Part shown: positions 37,638 through 50,300 of the stretch, piece after piece
Layout of the letters: each line of letters opens with the position of its first letter
Position numbering within the stretch: the stretch's first letter is position 1
Assembly (NCBI RefSeq): GCF_037392515.1
Contig: NC_090280.1
Coordinates: 61,641,504-61,705,503, forward strand
Direction: 5' to 3'
From: Haliotis asinina
Lineage: Eukaryota > Mollusca > Gastropoda > Lepetellida > Haliotidae
Length of the DNA stretch: 64,000 nucleotides
Translations under genes and position numbers: made by a program
Notes under the pieces: generated by a model
Database searches by the model: none
What the model was told of the DNA's origin: nothing
What the model saw: only the letters and a program-made list of their open reading frames with translations

Positions 37638-37970
37638 TTGTTTGATGCACTCAGCAATATTACAGCTTTATGCGCGGTCTGTACATAAAAAAGTGCAAGT
37701 CTGGACCAGTGATCAACAACATGAACACAGACCTTCGCAACTACGATACCATGATATATGTCAACCGAGATATCGAGCCTGACCACCCGATCCCGTTAGT
37801 CACCTCATGACAAAGCATGTGTTGCTGAAGAGCAGTTCTATTCCGAACTCAGGGTCTGCATGTGTGGAGCAGACTGTAAAGCAACATACATACAGACAAC
37901 ACTTAGTGGTTGATTGGTTTAGTCATCACTGCACTAAGCAATATTTCAGCTATATGGTGGCCGTCTGACC
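37638..37970 (-). mobile_element. two type-A SINE copies, one truncated
   Basis: 37640-37865 carries TGCACTCAGCAATATTACAG, AGTCTGGACCAGTGATCAAC and ACCCGATCCCGTTAGTCACC. 37915-37970 is a second tail fragment (GCACTAAGCAATATTTCAGC). Confidence 0.8.
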
Positions 37971-38159
37971 ATACAAAAACAATTCAAAGACCCCACAAGA
38001 ACTGCACGGATCCTTTGTATCACGAAAGAAGACAAACAAGAACTAGCTGATTTGAACATTGTATTTAAGTTTAGCACGGCCTGCTGGACTATTACAAGAA
38101 GTTGAGGATCATGAACATTTGTGGAGATACTTAGAAATGTGAAGTCAGTCTACACTACA

Positions 38160-38345
38160 AAAACATATTCATGAAAACGAACGAGGAAACACATGAAAGT
38201 ACAAGTGTTCCTTCATTCTTTTCCAGGTTGCATCACAAGGTGTGTATTGTAATGTGGGTGAAATTCTGGAAATAAATGAAAGAACACTCATTCTTTCATG
38301 TTTTCCCTTACCTGTTTCCATGAATAATGTTCTAAAAATATCTGA
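38160..38345. mobile_element. palindromic MITE, copy 1
   Basis: The arms pair: GAAACACATGAAAGTACAAG on the left faces CTCATTCTTTCATGTTTTCC on the right, around a short centre with TTTTCCAGGTTGCATCACAA. A second, clearly related copy lies at 52765-52930, and half a copy at about 38430-38515. No coding sequence. Old, with many mismatches. Confidence 0.75.
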
Positions 38346-38519
38346 AATATATTCATGAACTATTCTTTGTTAAGCTTATGAACAAAAAGTATTTGTATGT
38401 ACAAATCAGCACAACAGAAAGTACATGTATATATACTGAGGAAAAAAATAAGGGATCACATGAAAGCACAACAGTTCCTATATTTTTTCATGTTTCATCA
38501 CAAGTTGTGTGATATCAAG

Positions 38520-38790
38520 TGTGTGAGTGAGTGAGTTTGGTTTTACACCGCTTTTAGCAATATTCCAGCGATATCACGATGGGGGACACCAGAAAATGGG
38601 AAATCATGAAATGTTACTACAGAAGGTATTATCATTCCTTAAACACATATAATTTCTGGACAAACAGAATGATGAGTGAGTGAGGTTTTATGCCACAATA
38701 TCGAGGTAGAGAACACATATTGAATCCTACTAATCAGTGTGATGAGCAAACGCTTGAACTATGAGACTATATCTGCAGAATGCTGAAGTG
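38520..38790 (-). mobile_element. type-B SINE, two fragments
   Basis: 38521-38600 has GTGTGAGTGAGTGAGTTTGG and GATATCACGATGGGGGACAC. 38673-38770 has GAGTGAGTGAGGTTTTATGC and TGATGAGCAAACGCTTGAAC. Confidence 0.75.
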
Positions 38791-39230
38791 TGAACGAAGT
38801 CACACCTCATTCTGCTCAAACTGTTCGAATCCAAGGACTCCCTGAATCCTCCAGTTTAAACATCTGGGCAATGCTTATTTGTAGAAATTGCTGCACTCAG
38901 CACTATTTCTGCTGCCTGTAAATATTTCAGCTGGACAAGACAATCTAGTGATTGATATGAGCAATAATCCACAGCATCAGCCAAGTGTGACCATCTGGGC
39001 CCTTATCCTTGAAGTGTTCGCAGCCCTAAGAATTCTTCACATTGATTGTAGCCAGTGTGTTAAGAATGGGCCTAAGAAGATTGTAGAGCTATGAATGTTT
39101 TGAGAATAGCTTGCCAGAACCAGTGAGTTGCTTCTTTACGACCAGGGTTTCATGTGACCTAGAATTCCAAAACATGGGCCAGGCAGAGTTTCATGCACAC
39201 CGGTAAGTATAAACACAGTACTCACCAGGT

Positions 39231-39590
39231 ATGTCCTATGTAGGAGATACTAAGCCCTACGAAGGAGATATCAAATACTACATAGGAGATCTTAAGTTCT
39301 ATGAAGCAGATAGTAAGAAAAGATAGTAAGTCCTAGGTAGGTCTTAATAACTACTATGTAGGAGAGAGTGACACCAAAAACATTTTTCACTGTAATCCTA
39401 CCAGGTAGTATGAAAGTATGTCCTAGGTAGGTATTTATAACTACTATGTAGGAGAGAGTGACACCAAAAACATTTTTCACTGTAATCCTACCAGGTAGTA
39501 TGAAAGTATGTCCTAGGTAGGTATTTATAACTACTATGTAGGAGAGAGTGACACCAAAAACATTTTTCACCGTCGTCCTACCAGGTATAG
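39231..39590 (-). repeat. 90-bp tandem repeat, 2.8 copies, with a degenerate leader
   Basis: Units start at 39331, 39421 and 39511 with TCCTAGGTAGGT and are almost identical. The region 39231-39330 holds shorter CTACGTAGGAGAT-like repeats that look ancestral. Because 90 is divisible by three, one frame stays open on the minus strand across the array (a repeated 30-residue unit), but nothing suggests it is translated. Confidence 0.9.
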
Positions 39591-39943
39591 CTGCCAGTTA
39601 ATGTGTAGGTGATGAAAGAAATGGGCTTCTGGTACTTTGATCATAGTTAATTCCACAACTTCTTAAAATGCAACTTGTGAAAAAAATGGTCTAGGTCAAC
39701 ACATAATGTGTTCGATTTTGTAACACTGAAGTTGATTTCACATTTCAATCAGTCCATTGTGTCTTGGAAAGCTGTCAAGTATTATTCTGCATTTAACACA
39801 TCTTGGCTTGACAAAAAATCTCTGTGAAAAATAGCAGAAAGTGGGTACCTGGAAGGATGAGATGATTGTGAATGAAATCTAACATGGTTTCAAAGAGGAT
39901 GACAATTCAGAACCAGCTGATCCATTGACCGAGTATTACAACT

Positions 39944-40115
39944 TGTGAGTGATATGGGCTTTACACCGCTTTTAGAAATATTCCAACAATATCACGACAT
40001 GGGACACAAGAAAGGTCCTCACATATTGTACCTTCACATATATATGTGGAGAATCGAACCAGGGCCATTGAGGTGACAAACATGCTTTAACCACCAGGCC
40101 AACCCACCATCACTG
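39944..40115 (-). mobile_element. type-B SINE
   Basis: GGCTTTACACCGCTTTTAGA, CACGACATGGGACACAAGAA, GAATCGAACCAGGGCCATTG and TGCTTTAACCACCAGGCCAA. Confidence 0.85.
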
Positions 40116-40598
40116 GTGGGATTTTATCTAAAGTAGCACTTTAAAGGCACCCAGAGGGAATAGGCACTGGAACTTATTTTTTCTTTTGGGCTTATCTGAG
40201 ATCACAATGACTTCATGTTGAAATAGTAACCCTATTTGATACGTCTTTGCACATTATATCAGACATCTCACCGTTGCATCAACAACTGCCAAAATATACC
40301 AGAATTACAAATTCAAAAAAATCGGGATAACACTACTATCTCCTTTGCACAAACAGGTTTGACAGAGTTTGATCAACCAAAAATCTTGATCAGTCGTACT
40401 TTAGGCATAATTTGTATCCATTGGTACAAAAATCTGAGAAATGTAGTCAAAAAGCCTCAACGAATGCAGTGTTTTTCATGATGCAAAAATATGAATGATT
40501 TGTCATTCATACCGCTGACCCATTCGCCCTGCAATAAATCCTGCATAACATCAGCACAAGAACCAGCATCGAAATGTCACGCTCAAGAAATATAATGA

Positions 40599-40745
40599 GA
40601 AAGTGAGTTTTGCCCTGCTTTTAGCAATATTCCTGCAAAATCACAATAGGGGACACCAGAAGTGTGTATAACACATTGCATCCACATGGGGAATCAAACC
40701 CTGGTCTTTTCTGTGACAAGCGAATGTTCTAACCACTATGCCACA
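40599..40745 (-). mobile_element. type-B SINE
   Basis: TGCCCTGCTTTTAGCAATAT, GGGGACACCAGAAGTGTGTA, GGGGAATCAAACCCTGGTCT and GTTCTAACCACTATGCCAC. Confidence 0.85.
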
Positions 40746-41037
40746 AATCTTAACAAGTTATTTTCCATAAAGTTTGATCAATATTGAACTCAGAGATAGT
40801 TGTATACTTTGATGACCCTCACTGAATTTGTTTGAGCCCATCTCATATTACACTGTTGATGGTGTAATAAATTATCACGATCTGACAATGTCAAATACAG
40901 TCCATGTATTATACTTGTAAACAGCAAACTTGAAGACAGACAGGAAGAGTATGACAAACCCAGCAACATTCTCCAACAATTGTCAGAAGAGAAAAAAATC
41001 CAAAATCTCATACCATCGGAATTTCTCAACTCAAAAT

Positions 41038-41210
41038 AGACATGTTTGTTTAATGCATTCAACAATATTGCTGCTACATAAAACCAGCCTGTAAGTAATC
41101 AAGTCAGGCTCAGATAATCCAGTGACTGTTATGAGCACAGAACTACTCAACTGAGATAAGACATGAATTATCTGTCTGCCAGACTGACCACCCATCCCGT
41201 TTGTGTAAAC
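41038..41210 (-). mobile_element. type-A SINE, diverged
   Basis: AATGCATTCAACAATATTGC, TCAAGTCAGGCTCAGATAAT and CTGACCACCCATCCCGTTTG. Close to the 3' end of the second gene. Confidence 0.7.
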
Positions 41211-41360
41211 CAAAAATATATTACATCCACCATTGCATTACACAGATAATTGATTATTCTAGGGGACTTGGACATAAATTACTTATAAATATTCCTAGTC
41301 AATACAGACAAGCTTTTGGTTATGTAATGAAAGCCCATGGATCCTGTCTTTGTCCAATTA

Positions 41361-44300
41361 TCACTCTTGCCTCTTCTTGCGAGTGGAGCTGAAAATAGAA
41401 ATCACTTACCATTCATTAAGAGCCTAAACAATGGGTGATTCAATTTGTGTTAGTGAGTATGGTTTTATGACAGTTTTAGCAATATTCAGTCAATATTAGG
41501 GAAGGGGGCTTGAAAGGGTCTTCATATATTATACCAATGAGGGTGATCGAACCCAGGTCTTGGCGCGAAGTGTGTTCACTTTAACTGCTAGGCCAACACA
41601 CTGCCCCTTTTGTCAACTTGGAGAGGAAATTTAGTTTTATGCCACACTCAGCAATATTCCAGCTCTATGGAGAAATAATCAAACTTATTCCGAGTTAATT
41701 CCCTCATGTCACTGTATGTCAGCTGTAAATCAGCAAAAAGTCTATCATCCACAGAGGTAATAAACTCTACCACTGCAGTGAACTGAACTGAATACACATA
41801 TAGCAAGTCAGATAACGCCCATGTTTATCACCACACCTTAGGGAAGAGCACTTATTATGCCATGTAACAGAGTTGATTTAATGCAAGACCAAACCAGCAT
41901 TTGAAAGCGACTGCAGGCAAACATGTGGTTTAAATATAGTACTCACCGATGAGGTGTTGTCAGTCTTCCACCTTTCCTCTGTAAAATATATAATGCAGAT
42001 TAAAATACAGAAATTAAAACAGCCAAGTGGAAAACAATTCAAACCACACTGGTCTTAAGGTTGGTTGGCTGGTTGGATGTGTAAATGAACCTGATAATCC
42101 AGTGATCAACAATATGAGCATCAATCTATACAACTGGGATGTGTTCACATGTATCTATCAAGTCCGCTAGTCGGTCCAGTCGAGCACAGGCTTGAATACA
42201 TGACACGTTTTTATGGATAACCAATGCTTATAATTCCTTACAGAACTTTCAGAGCTAATTATAGCTCCTTCATCAAATTGACTTTTAAGTACATCAAGCA
42301 TCAACTCCTGAAGACCAATTCTAACCCAGATCTCCATGGATATTTGTCTTAAGGTCTGATATAGCAATGGGATGGCAATGACCTTGGACTTTTCAGTCAG
42401 ATCTTTTATCCACAAGTTCATTCGGGGTGCTGTTTCCTTTTACAATCCATACCAAAACATGTCATTACTCTCCAGTTATGTGAAATACATTCCTTTCACA
42501 ATACTCTTGCTCAAAGTCAGGTCTCAGATAGTTATGGAAATTCAATAATAATTTTCTCAACGATTATTGTTCTCTATGACCTACATCGATATGGTTCGAT
42601 TGACAGACTAATCAATGATTTTGTTACTGCAGAGCCCCTGTCAAGAGTGATAATTTGACTGCACGAATAAATATACACGAAGGAACAACTGTTAATGCAA
42701 TTGGACAACTGGCTATGACAATGCTACTTACACCTTGCCTTCTCAAACAAAGTCTGTACATTAATGTTAGAGGGACTGATTACCTGTTTGGCTGGAGTCA
42801 TGTTGAAGACTACCTCTCCATCTTCGTCATCCTCCCTGATAGTCTGCATTGACTTCGATGAAGGTGTGGCAGCTGGAGTTATCTTCCCTTTCTTTGGGGT
42901 CTTGACCTTTCTCCCTGACCTTGTGACCATTGGGGAATCAATAATTGCTGACCTTGAACTTCTCCTTGGAGTGTTAACATCCCGTTTAGTAGGCGTCTGC
43001 CTCACAGTGGTCTTGCCAGGTGTAGTATTATGATTGGTCTTCACAGGTTGACTGTCAAATGATACCTCTGGGACATCTATCTTGCAACCATCTGCCATTT
43101 TCATCTTTTTCAAACTGTTTGGAGAAGCTGCTTCAATGTCCTGATCAGATGAAGATGTAAGTTTGGTAATTTTGGCCTTTGAGCTGCCATCTGAACTCCT
43201 GTTCCGTGACATACACACCTTCCTGTTCAGTTTAGCTGGTGAGGAAAATACATCGCCGGACTCTGTGCCAGAACTTTCATCCAGTTTTGATCCTTTCTTT
43301 CTTTTCCTTGGGGTTTTGACCTTCGGACCAGAATCTTCATCATCAGTTTCAATTCTTGTTGATCTCCTTTTTCTCGAAGATTTGCGAACATCATCCTCAG
43401 ATATAATATCAGCATGAAGAATTTTGGCCTCCTTGGCAACACTGGACATCTCTTGAGCAGACATGGCACTCTTCCTTTGTGGTGTGCGACTTGGTGTTTT
43501 CAGGGTGACAGATCCATTATCAGGTGCTGGTTTCTTAACAGGTGATGACTGTCTCTCAGGGCTGAATAACTGTGGTCTAGCTGAGCTTATATTACCTTCA
43601 GATTTTCCAGATGTTGGGCTTGTTTCTAAACTGGGTACTACAGATGACTCAAGCTCATGTTTCATCCTTGGACTTCTAGGGGTATCTGTCAATGGTTCAG
43701 TTTCATCAAGAGACAGAGATGTTGAGCTGCGTCGCCTTGGGCTTCTCACAGGCTTTACAGCTTTCTCATTTGAATCCTTATTCAGACTCAAAGTTGTGAA
43801 AGGGATTGCATCTCCAGTAGCCAAATTCTTCTGAGACCCTCGTGGACTTCTTAACGGACTTGCAGCTTCTTCATCTGATATATTTTTTGATCTGGATGGG
43901 CTTCTCACAGGACTACAAACATCCTCATCAGAACTTTTCTTGGACCCTTGGGGACTTCTTAACAGACCTGCAGCTTCTTCATCAGATTTCTTTGAGCTGG
44001 TTGGACCTCTCACAGGACTAGAAACATCCTCATCAGAACTTTTCTTGGACCCTCGTGTACTTCTTAATGTAACTGCAGCTTCTTCAACTGAATTCTTCTT
44101 TGATCTGGATGGGCTCCTTGCAGGACTACAAACATCCTCATCAGAACTTTTCTTGGAGCCTCGAGGACTCCTAGATGGGCTTGCATCTTCCTTTTCTGAA
44201 TTCTTTCTTGACCTGGTTATTGCATCACGAACAGTTGAGCGTGGTTTAATGAAGGGGGAAAGAATCTTTGAATCTGAAACCTTCTTTGAAACTGTATTTG

Positions 44301-47300
44301 AACTAGAAAGGGAATCTTTAACAGGTGAGTTTGGCGTATTAAGTTTGGGGGAAGATATCTGCTGCTCTGATGGCTCCCTAGCCAACTCAGACTCTGAAGC
44401 ACTGTTAGCAGAACGTCTGCGCGTTCTCAGGCCCATACCACCAGTACTACCATCCTGCTGCTGAACACTTGATGTTGGTTTTCTAGAACTGGAATCAGAA
44501 TCTCTCATCTTCCTTCTTTGTTCCTTATCAGAGTCACTGGTTTCCTTCTGATTTGAAGCTGTGAGGCGAGATGAGTTACCTTTTCGACTGCCCAGTAAAT
44601 CCTTTTCTTTATCAGTGTCAATTGCAGAGTCTGTATCTTCTATTTCAATCACAGCAGCTGAGTTGGGCGACTGATTTATGCTGTTGACTTTCAAGATACT
44701 GGGAGATGTTCCACTATCTTTAACACTAGCAGTTCTCTTTGGAGAAATTACATTATCTTCATGAGATGAAACTGAACTCAAACGCTTTTTCCCTTTCCCA
44801 GAAATCTGTTTAACATTCTGAAAACTAACATCACCTTCATTTGACCCGACAGGTGTAGCCTTTTTGTTAGGAGATAACATCTGAACCAAGGTGAAATCCT
44901 CTGATTCACTGTCAACAGTTTCAGGAGAAGTAATGGACACTGTTATACTTTCCTTTCCCTTTGTTTTCATCTGTGTGAATGATTCTGCTTTTGCAGCTTC
45001 TGTATCATCCACAATGAAAATATCAGGAACAACCTGCTCACCATGCTTGAGGTGAGCAGCCAGATTGGGAACGATCATATCCTTTGCTTCATCGGCATCA
45101 GAAGTGTCCAGTACAATCTCATCAACTCGGTCCAGCTTTTTCAACTTGGAGCTCTTTCTCGTCTTTGTAGCTGGCAGGTTGAACGGTGACTTGGACTTTT
45201 TCCGTGGGGAATCCTGAGATGAAGTGGACACATATTCTGTTCCGATATATTGGTTCGGTTTGTTGTCGTAAATTGCACTGAGGACATTGGACAAATCTAT
45301 GACTTCAACTTCAGCTGTATTGTCAACAGTTTGTGAAGTTTCCACATCTTCACCTTCTGCTTCACCTTCAGCCTCTATGTCCATTTCTTCTTGGTCTTGG
45401 TCAGATGATGATTTTGTTCTGTTCAGTTTTATCCCCTCAGCCTTCTGTTTTGATTTCTGGAAGAAAATCATAGATTGAGGCTATGCTCTTCGAATGAAAT
45501 CAAAGAACAAAAGATTTCTACAAAGTCAATCAGGATACCGAGGTTATGGTTAAATCGGTAATATCAGCACAAAACACACACAACTTTGGGAGGACGTCAC
45601 CAGAAAAATCATCCCATTTAACATAATAAGCATTGTAATTAAGGTAACATAATCCTCTGTCCGAAATTATCAAATCAAACTTAAACAGGAATGAAAGTGA
45701 AGGTCATAGTTTAAGATAAGTTACATGTCAACAAAAATGTGACCAGTCAACCTCTCTGACATCTTGCTCTTTAGTTCTTCAACCACACAAATATTTTCAA
45801 GACTGATTCTGACCCTGACATGAATGTCATGGTGTATGAAATATGCAAAAATAGTAACAAAGAAATGGCATATCAAAAAACATTCAAGAGAAATCTGTAA
45901 CTTTATGAAGAAAATCCAGTGAACCATTCTTGAGATAACTTGCTGACAATCTCAACATATAAGTTAACATGCTGGAATCACGAAAGAGTCATGACCATGA
46001 AAATTAAGTGAAGGTCACCAAAATTGACTGGGCCCTCCATCTTCCCTAGATGAAGTTTGGTGTGGGAGAAGAAGAAAATCCAGTGAACAGTTCTTGAGAT
46101 ACCACACTAACAAGGGTAAAATGTTCAAGTCCCTTTGAAATGAAAGTCAAGGTCACCAAACATGACCGGAACCTTTCTTACACAGTGATGAACATAGGTA
46201 CCACATAAGAAAAGAATCCAGTGAATGGTTCTTGAGATATTCCAGTTCGTACATACAGGATGTGTGGAACCTAATACTGTATCCTCCACTTCATGTTCAA
46301 TGCACAGCCCAAGATAATAATACTGATAATGAGCAGATTTACAACGTACATGATCCAGTAGTCCTAAAACACTGCCACTAAAGTATTTCCAGCTCGGGCC
46401 TGATACAATACCCTGAGAGAACCTACACAAGGCCACACTCCTTTGTCAGACCATCTAATACCCAAATAAGTTATGTCACCAGAGTTTCTGGAGACATAAG
46501 CAAACCCAAATTTGTCTCACAGCAAGTGAGCACACGGACCAGTCAACCACATCTCAGCCTGAAGCTCACCCTGTCATCAGTTGACTTCCTTCTGTCCATG
46601 ACAAAGAGAGGCTGCTCCTCATCAGGGTCACACTTGTCTCCACCACCATCATCATCCTTCAGGTCATCCTGTTGCTCATCATCCAACATCAAGTCACTGA
46701 CAGCCTGTCTGTCCGTCAGTACCTGCAGAATGGAACTCAAGGTTTGACTCATACAAAATTGCAGCCACTTTTTCAGTTCCAGTGAGCACATGACATTGTT
46801 GAGGGCCTTGGACATTATGAGAAACCATTTTCTTCCGAAATTCTTCTTTCACATATTTCACAGTATGTAGGCTGGGGATAAACAGTGAGGAAAGCCTTAT
46901 GTGATGCGATATGTATTTAACTATTCAGTGAAATCCAAACCTATGAACTAATCATGACAAATGACTAATCTAGAAAATCAAATCTACAATCACAGCATTC
47001 AGGCATGTCAAATGGGCACAACTCTGTCTGTTCACACATCCCCACCAGATGCTGAAACGATCCACATAAAGTGCTGCTTTTAGCAATAACATCATGGCAG
47101 GGGACACTACTTTCACACATTGTACGAATGTGTGCACATCTGAAATTTACAGGACCCAATGTCCTGCTATTTTGAAACATCAATCGTGAACAATGTGGAT
47201 AAATAGTAGAGAACTCATTCTTACATCTTCAAGAACAGACTGTAGGTCTTCTGAGAGGTTTGTGAGGAGGAAGTGAGTGATTTGTCTCCCCTTGAAGCGG

Positions 47301-50300
47301 ATGTCATCAGGGATCTGTGTCATGGCCTCAGGACTCTTGTCTTGCAGCCAGTCAATGAAACCCAAGGGTGCTCTTACCTTCCAGCTGTTCTGTAGCAATT
47401 AATATGATTCCATGTAAAAAGAAATGAGCAATTCTTGCAAAAAAATCTGTTGTAGGGTTAACAGCATGAGTTGATGCATCAAACAAATAAAGACATGGAG
47501 TGTAACAGAACAATCAAGTAAAACAAATGTCATCTGTGCTGAGAAAGTTGGAAGAGGTAAGGGCGGGTGAAGGGAGGGAGGGAGGTAGTAGGCTTCTAAG
47601 CAAACAATTTCTGTTGCAAAAGCACAAAAGATAAAAGTGATTTTGAGAGTATGTTCTGAAGGATATTGTTGAATATTCTTCAGTTACTATCTTTGTGGCA
47701 GCAAATAACGGCTAACCAAGGGAGCAAGGACTGGGTGGGTACCTGGACCTAAACATAAGGGTTGACTACACAACTACACCTAGAGACTGGGAATTGGATC
47801 ACATGGTCCAGGGTGCAGTTTCACAAATAGTAAGAATGCTATGAGAAAGTTAAAAGATATTAAGCTTAAGCGAGATTTGTGAAACATGATCCAGTTCTCA
47901 AGTCAACATTCATACGTACCTCAATGATATCTGGGATTTTGTCATGGAACTTTCGGAGACAGAGCATGACCCTGAGGTATGTTGTGTGGTCCAGAGTTCC
48001 CGGAATCTTCTCTAAACATGATCTGAGGGCATTAAGGAAAACAATACATCACTATCAAGTGACATTCACAGAGATTTGACCGATTAACTCATTCAAGAAT
48101 TTATGGCTTTTTCAATTGGTTTTCGGATCCTGCAGAAGACCTCTAAGGCACCATGAACATGAGAATGTTCCACCACTGACGATAACAAGGTGAGGTGAAA
48201 AAACATTATCCTCAAGAATATTTCACACATATGAGGATATGCATGCATGTGTATGTGTGGCTGCTTGTACTATCCCAGGTTTAAGCCTGTTTTATAGTGC
48301 TAGCTCTCTGTGATTTCATGCCAAAGTTAAGCATGAATGCCCCACGACCAAACACATTATACGAACTCTGAGCTAACCAGTCCCAGTTGTACCCAGACAG
48401 GGATCAACAAGTACCACATTTTATGGACAGGGACTGAAATTATCTTCCGCATGACGTTACTCAAACACAGCGATATATAGTAATCTATTTCCAATTCAAA
48501 TTCTTACCTTGCAAACGTGAGTACATGTGTTGAATCTACTGGAGAGCAGATCTGGATAAGAACGTCAAGTTTCATGGGCAAATCTTTGAGTAAGTAGGAT
48601 GTCAAGCTTGTTATTTCCCTTGAAACCTTCTTTTTCTCATTATCCCTGCAGATATTCATGTCATTAGCACCAAGCATATATAATTCAGACAAATCTTGAA
48701 TATCTGCTCATGAACTCTCTTCTCTTCGGACATCATTCTCTGACTGGTTTGTTGTTTAATGCCGCACTCAGCAATGTGTCAGCTATATGCCTGCTTTGGC
48801 TGGCACAGACTGGACTAGACTATCCAGTGATCAACAGCATGAGCATTGATCTACGCATTTGGGATACAGTGACTTGTGTCCACCTGAACATGGATCATGA
48901 TGGGTATTCAATGCAAGGCACTTGATGCTGATCGCTTCATAGTCAAGATGCCTGATCACCCAATTCTGTTAGTCACCTCTAAGAAAAAGCATACGTTGTA
49001 ATCTATAGCCATGTCACGAATTGACGTGGGACCTTCACATGACAGGGAGAGGCTTTCACTACAAAGCTATCCACAACACAGTTCATTTGGGCCTATTAGG
49101 CTGTATTGTTTTACATTGTTTTACACATCTATGAGGGCTCCTGTAGGAATTGTACAAGTATATCAAAGGGGTCTGTGGGAATATCTTAAAAAAGAGTTGG
49201 TGGGAAATCTGTCTGTGTACACACCTATGAATTGGGTTCCATGAGGTCCTGAGAACATCTATCAATAAGGCTTCAATACATCTTCAAAACACAAAGGACA
49301 AGGTATGATAGGGGTGGTTTTTGGCCCACTAACAGAATTGGCTGAAAACATGTTATTTGTTTAGAGACAAGTTAGCTTTGCATAAAAATGCTATATTTTA
49401 TATGTTCTGAGGTGTAATTTTTCTGCAGAGGGGCCCAAATGGGTTTTATCAATTCCCATGAAAAATAACAAGAAGTCTGAAATATCAGTGTGCCATAATG
49501 GCTTATTTACAACTGTTATTTTATTTACATACATATTACAGCAGTTTTACGACAGGTAGTCATGCTGAAAAACATGTCAATGTCAGTCATAATGTTTTAA
49601 CTTCAAGGGGCCCAATTAGGGTTGCAAAACATTGTTAATTCAATTACTTGCCAATTGTGTCCCCAAAACTCAGTCATTATTCACAGCATTCTTTGCAAAT
49701 GTAATCCATGGGTCAATTTTACAACATGTAAGCATGATAACCAATCATGTTGCACTAAGAATCACAGGGGCCTGTTTTGGGTGAAGCTTCAGTTTGGGCA
49801 CAGCTTCATTCTAACTAGTACGTGGTACAGGTCAGCATTTACAACCAGTTTTAGCAAATATACAGTTAACATCTCAATCATCATATGTTATTACAATAGC
49901 CAACCATGTTGCACTAAAAATCACAGGTCTTGACCTCAAAGGGGCCCATTTCGGGTGAAATTTCATTGTCAGTGCAGGTTCATATTAACACCATGCACAT
50001 GTTAAAGTCAGTATTCAAAAGACTTCACAGAGTAATTATTCACAACTTATCCACTTTAAAGATATAAAAAATCCATTATTACTCTTCATTCACACAGTCA
50101 TCAATCTCTTAATCTGATTCACTCTCAAGAACTGCAGTATTCAAAAGTGTATACACCTAAAGTAGATCAAAATGTATAAAATATGAATTTAAAATATTGG
50201 GTACAAACGCAACTAGACCGACTTGAAAAGGTGAATGGTCAGTGTCTTAAGAAAAGATTTACATGATGTTATTTAAAGCTTGTTTCACCAGTGTTGTAAC

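Noticed and set aside
39292..39570. 92-codon frame with a 30-residue repeat
   Set aside because: Open only because the 90-bp repeat unit is a multiple of three; no start context, splice sites or homology.
42764..44464. several plus-strand open frames of 80-174 codons
   Set aside because: Antisense shadows of the large exon 13 of the second gene; Ser/Pro-rich coding on one strand leaves open frames on the other.
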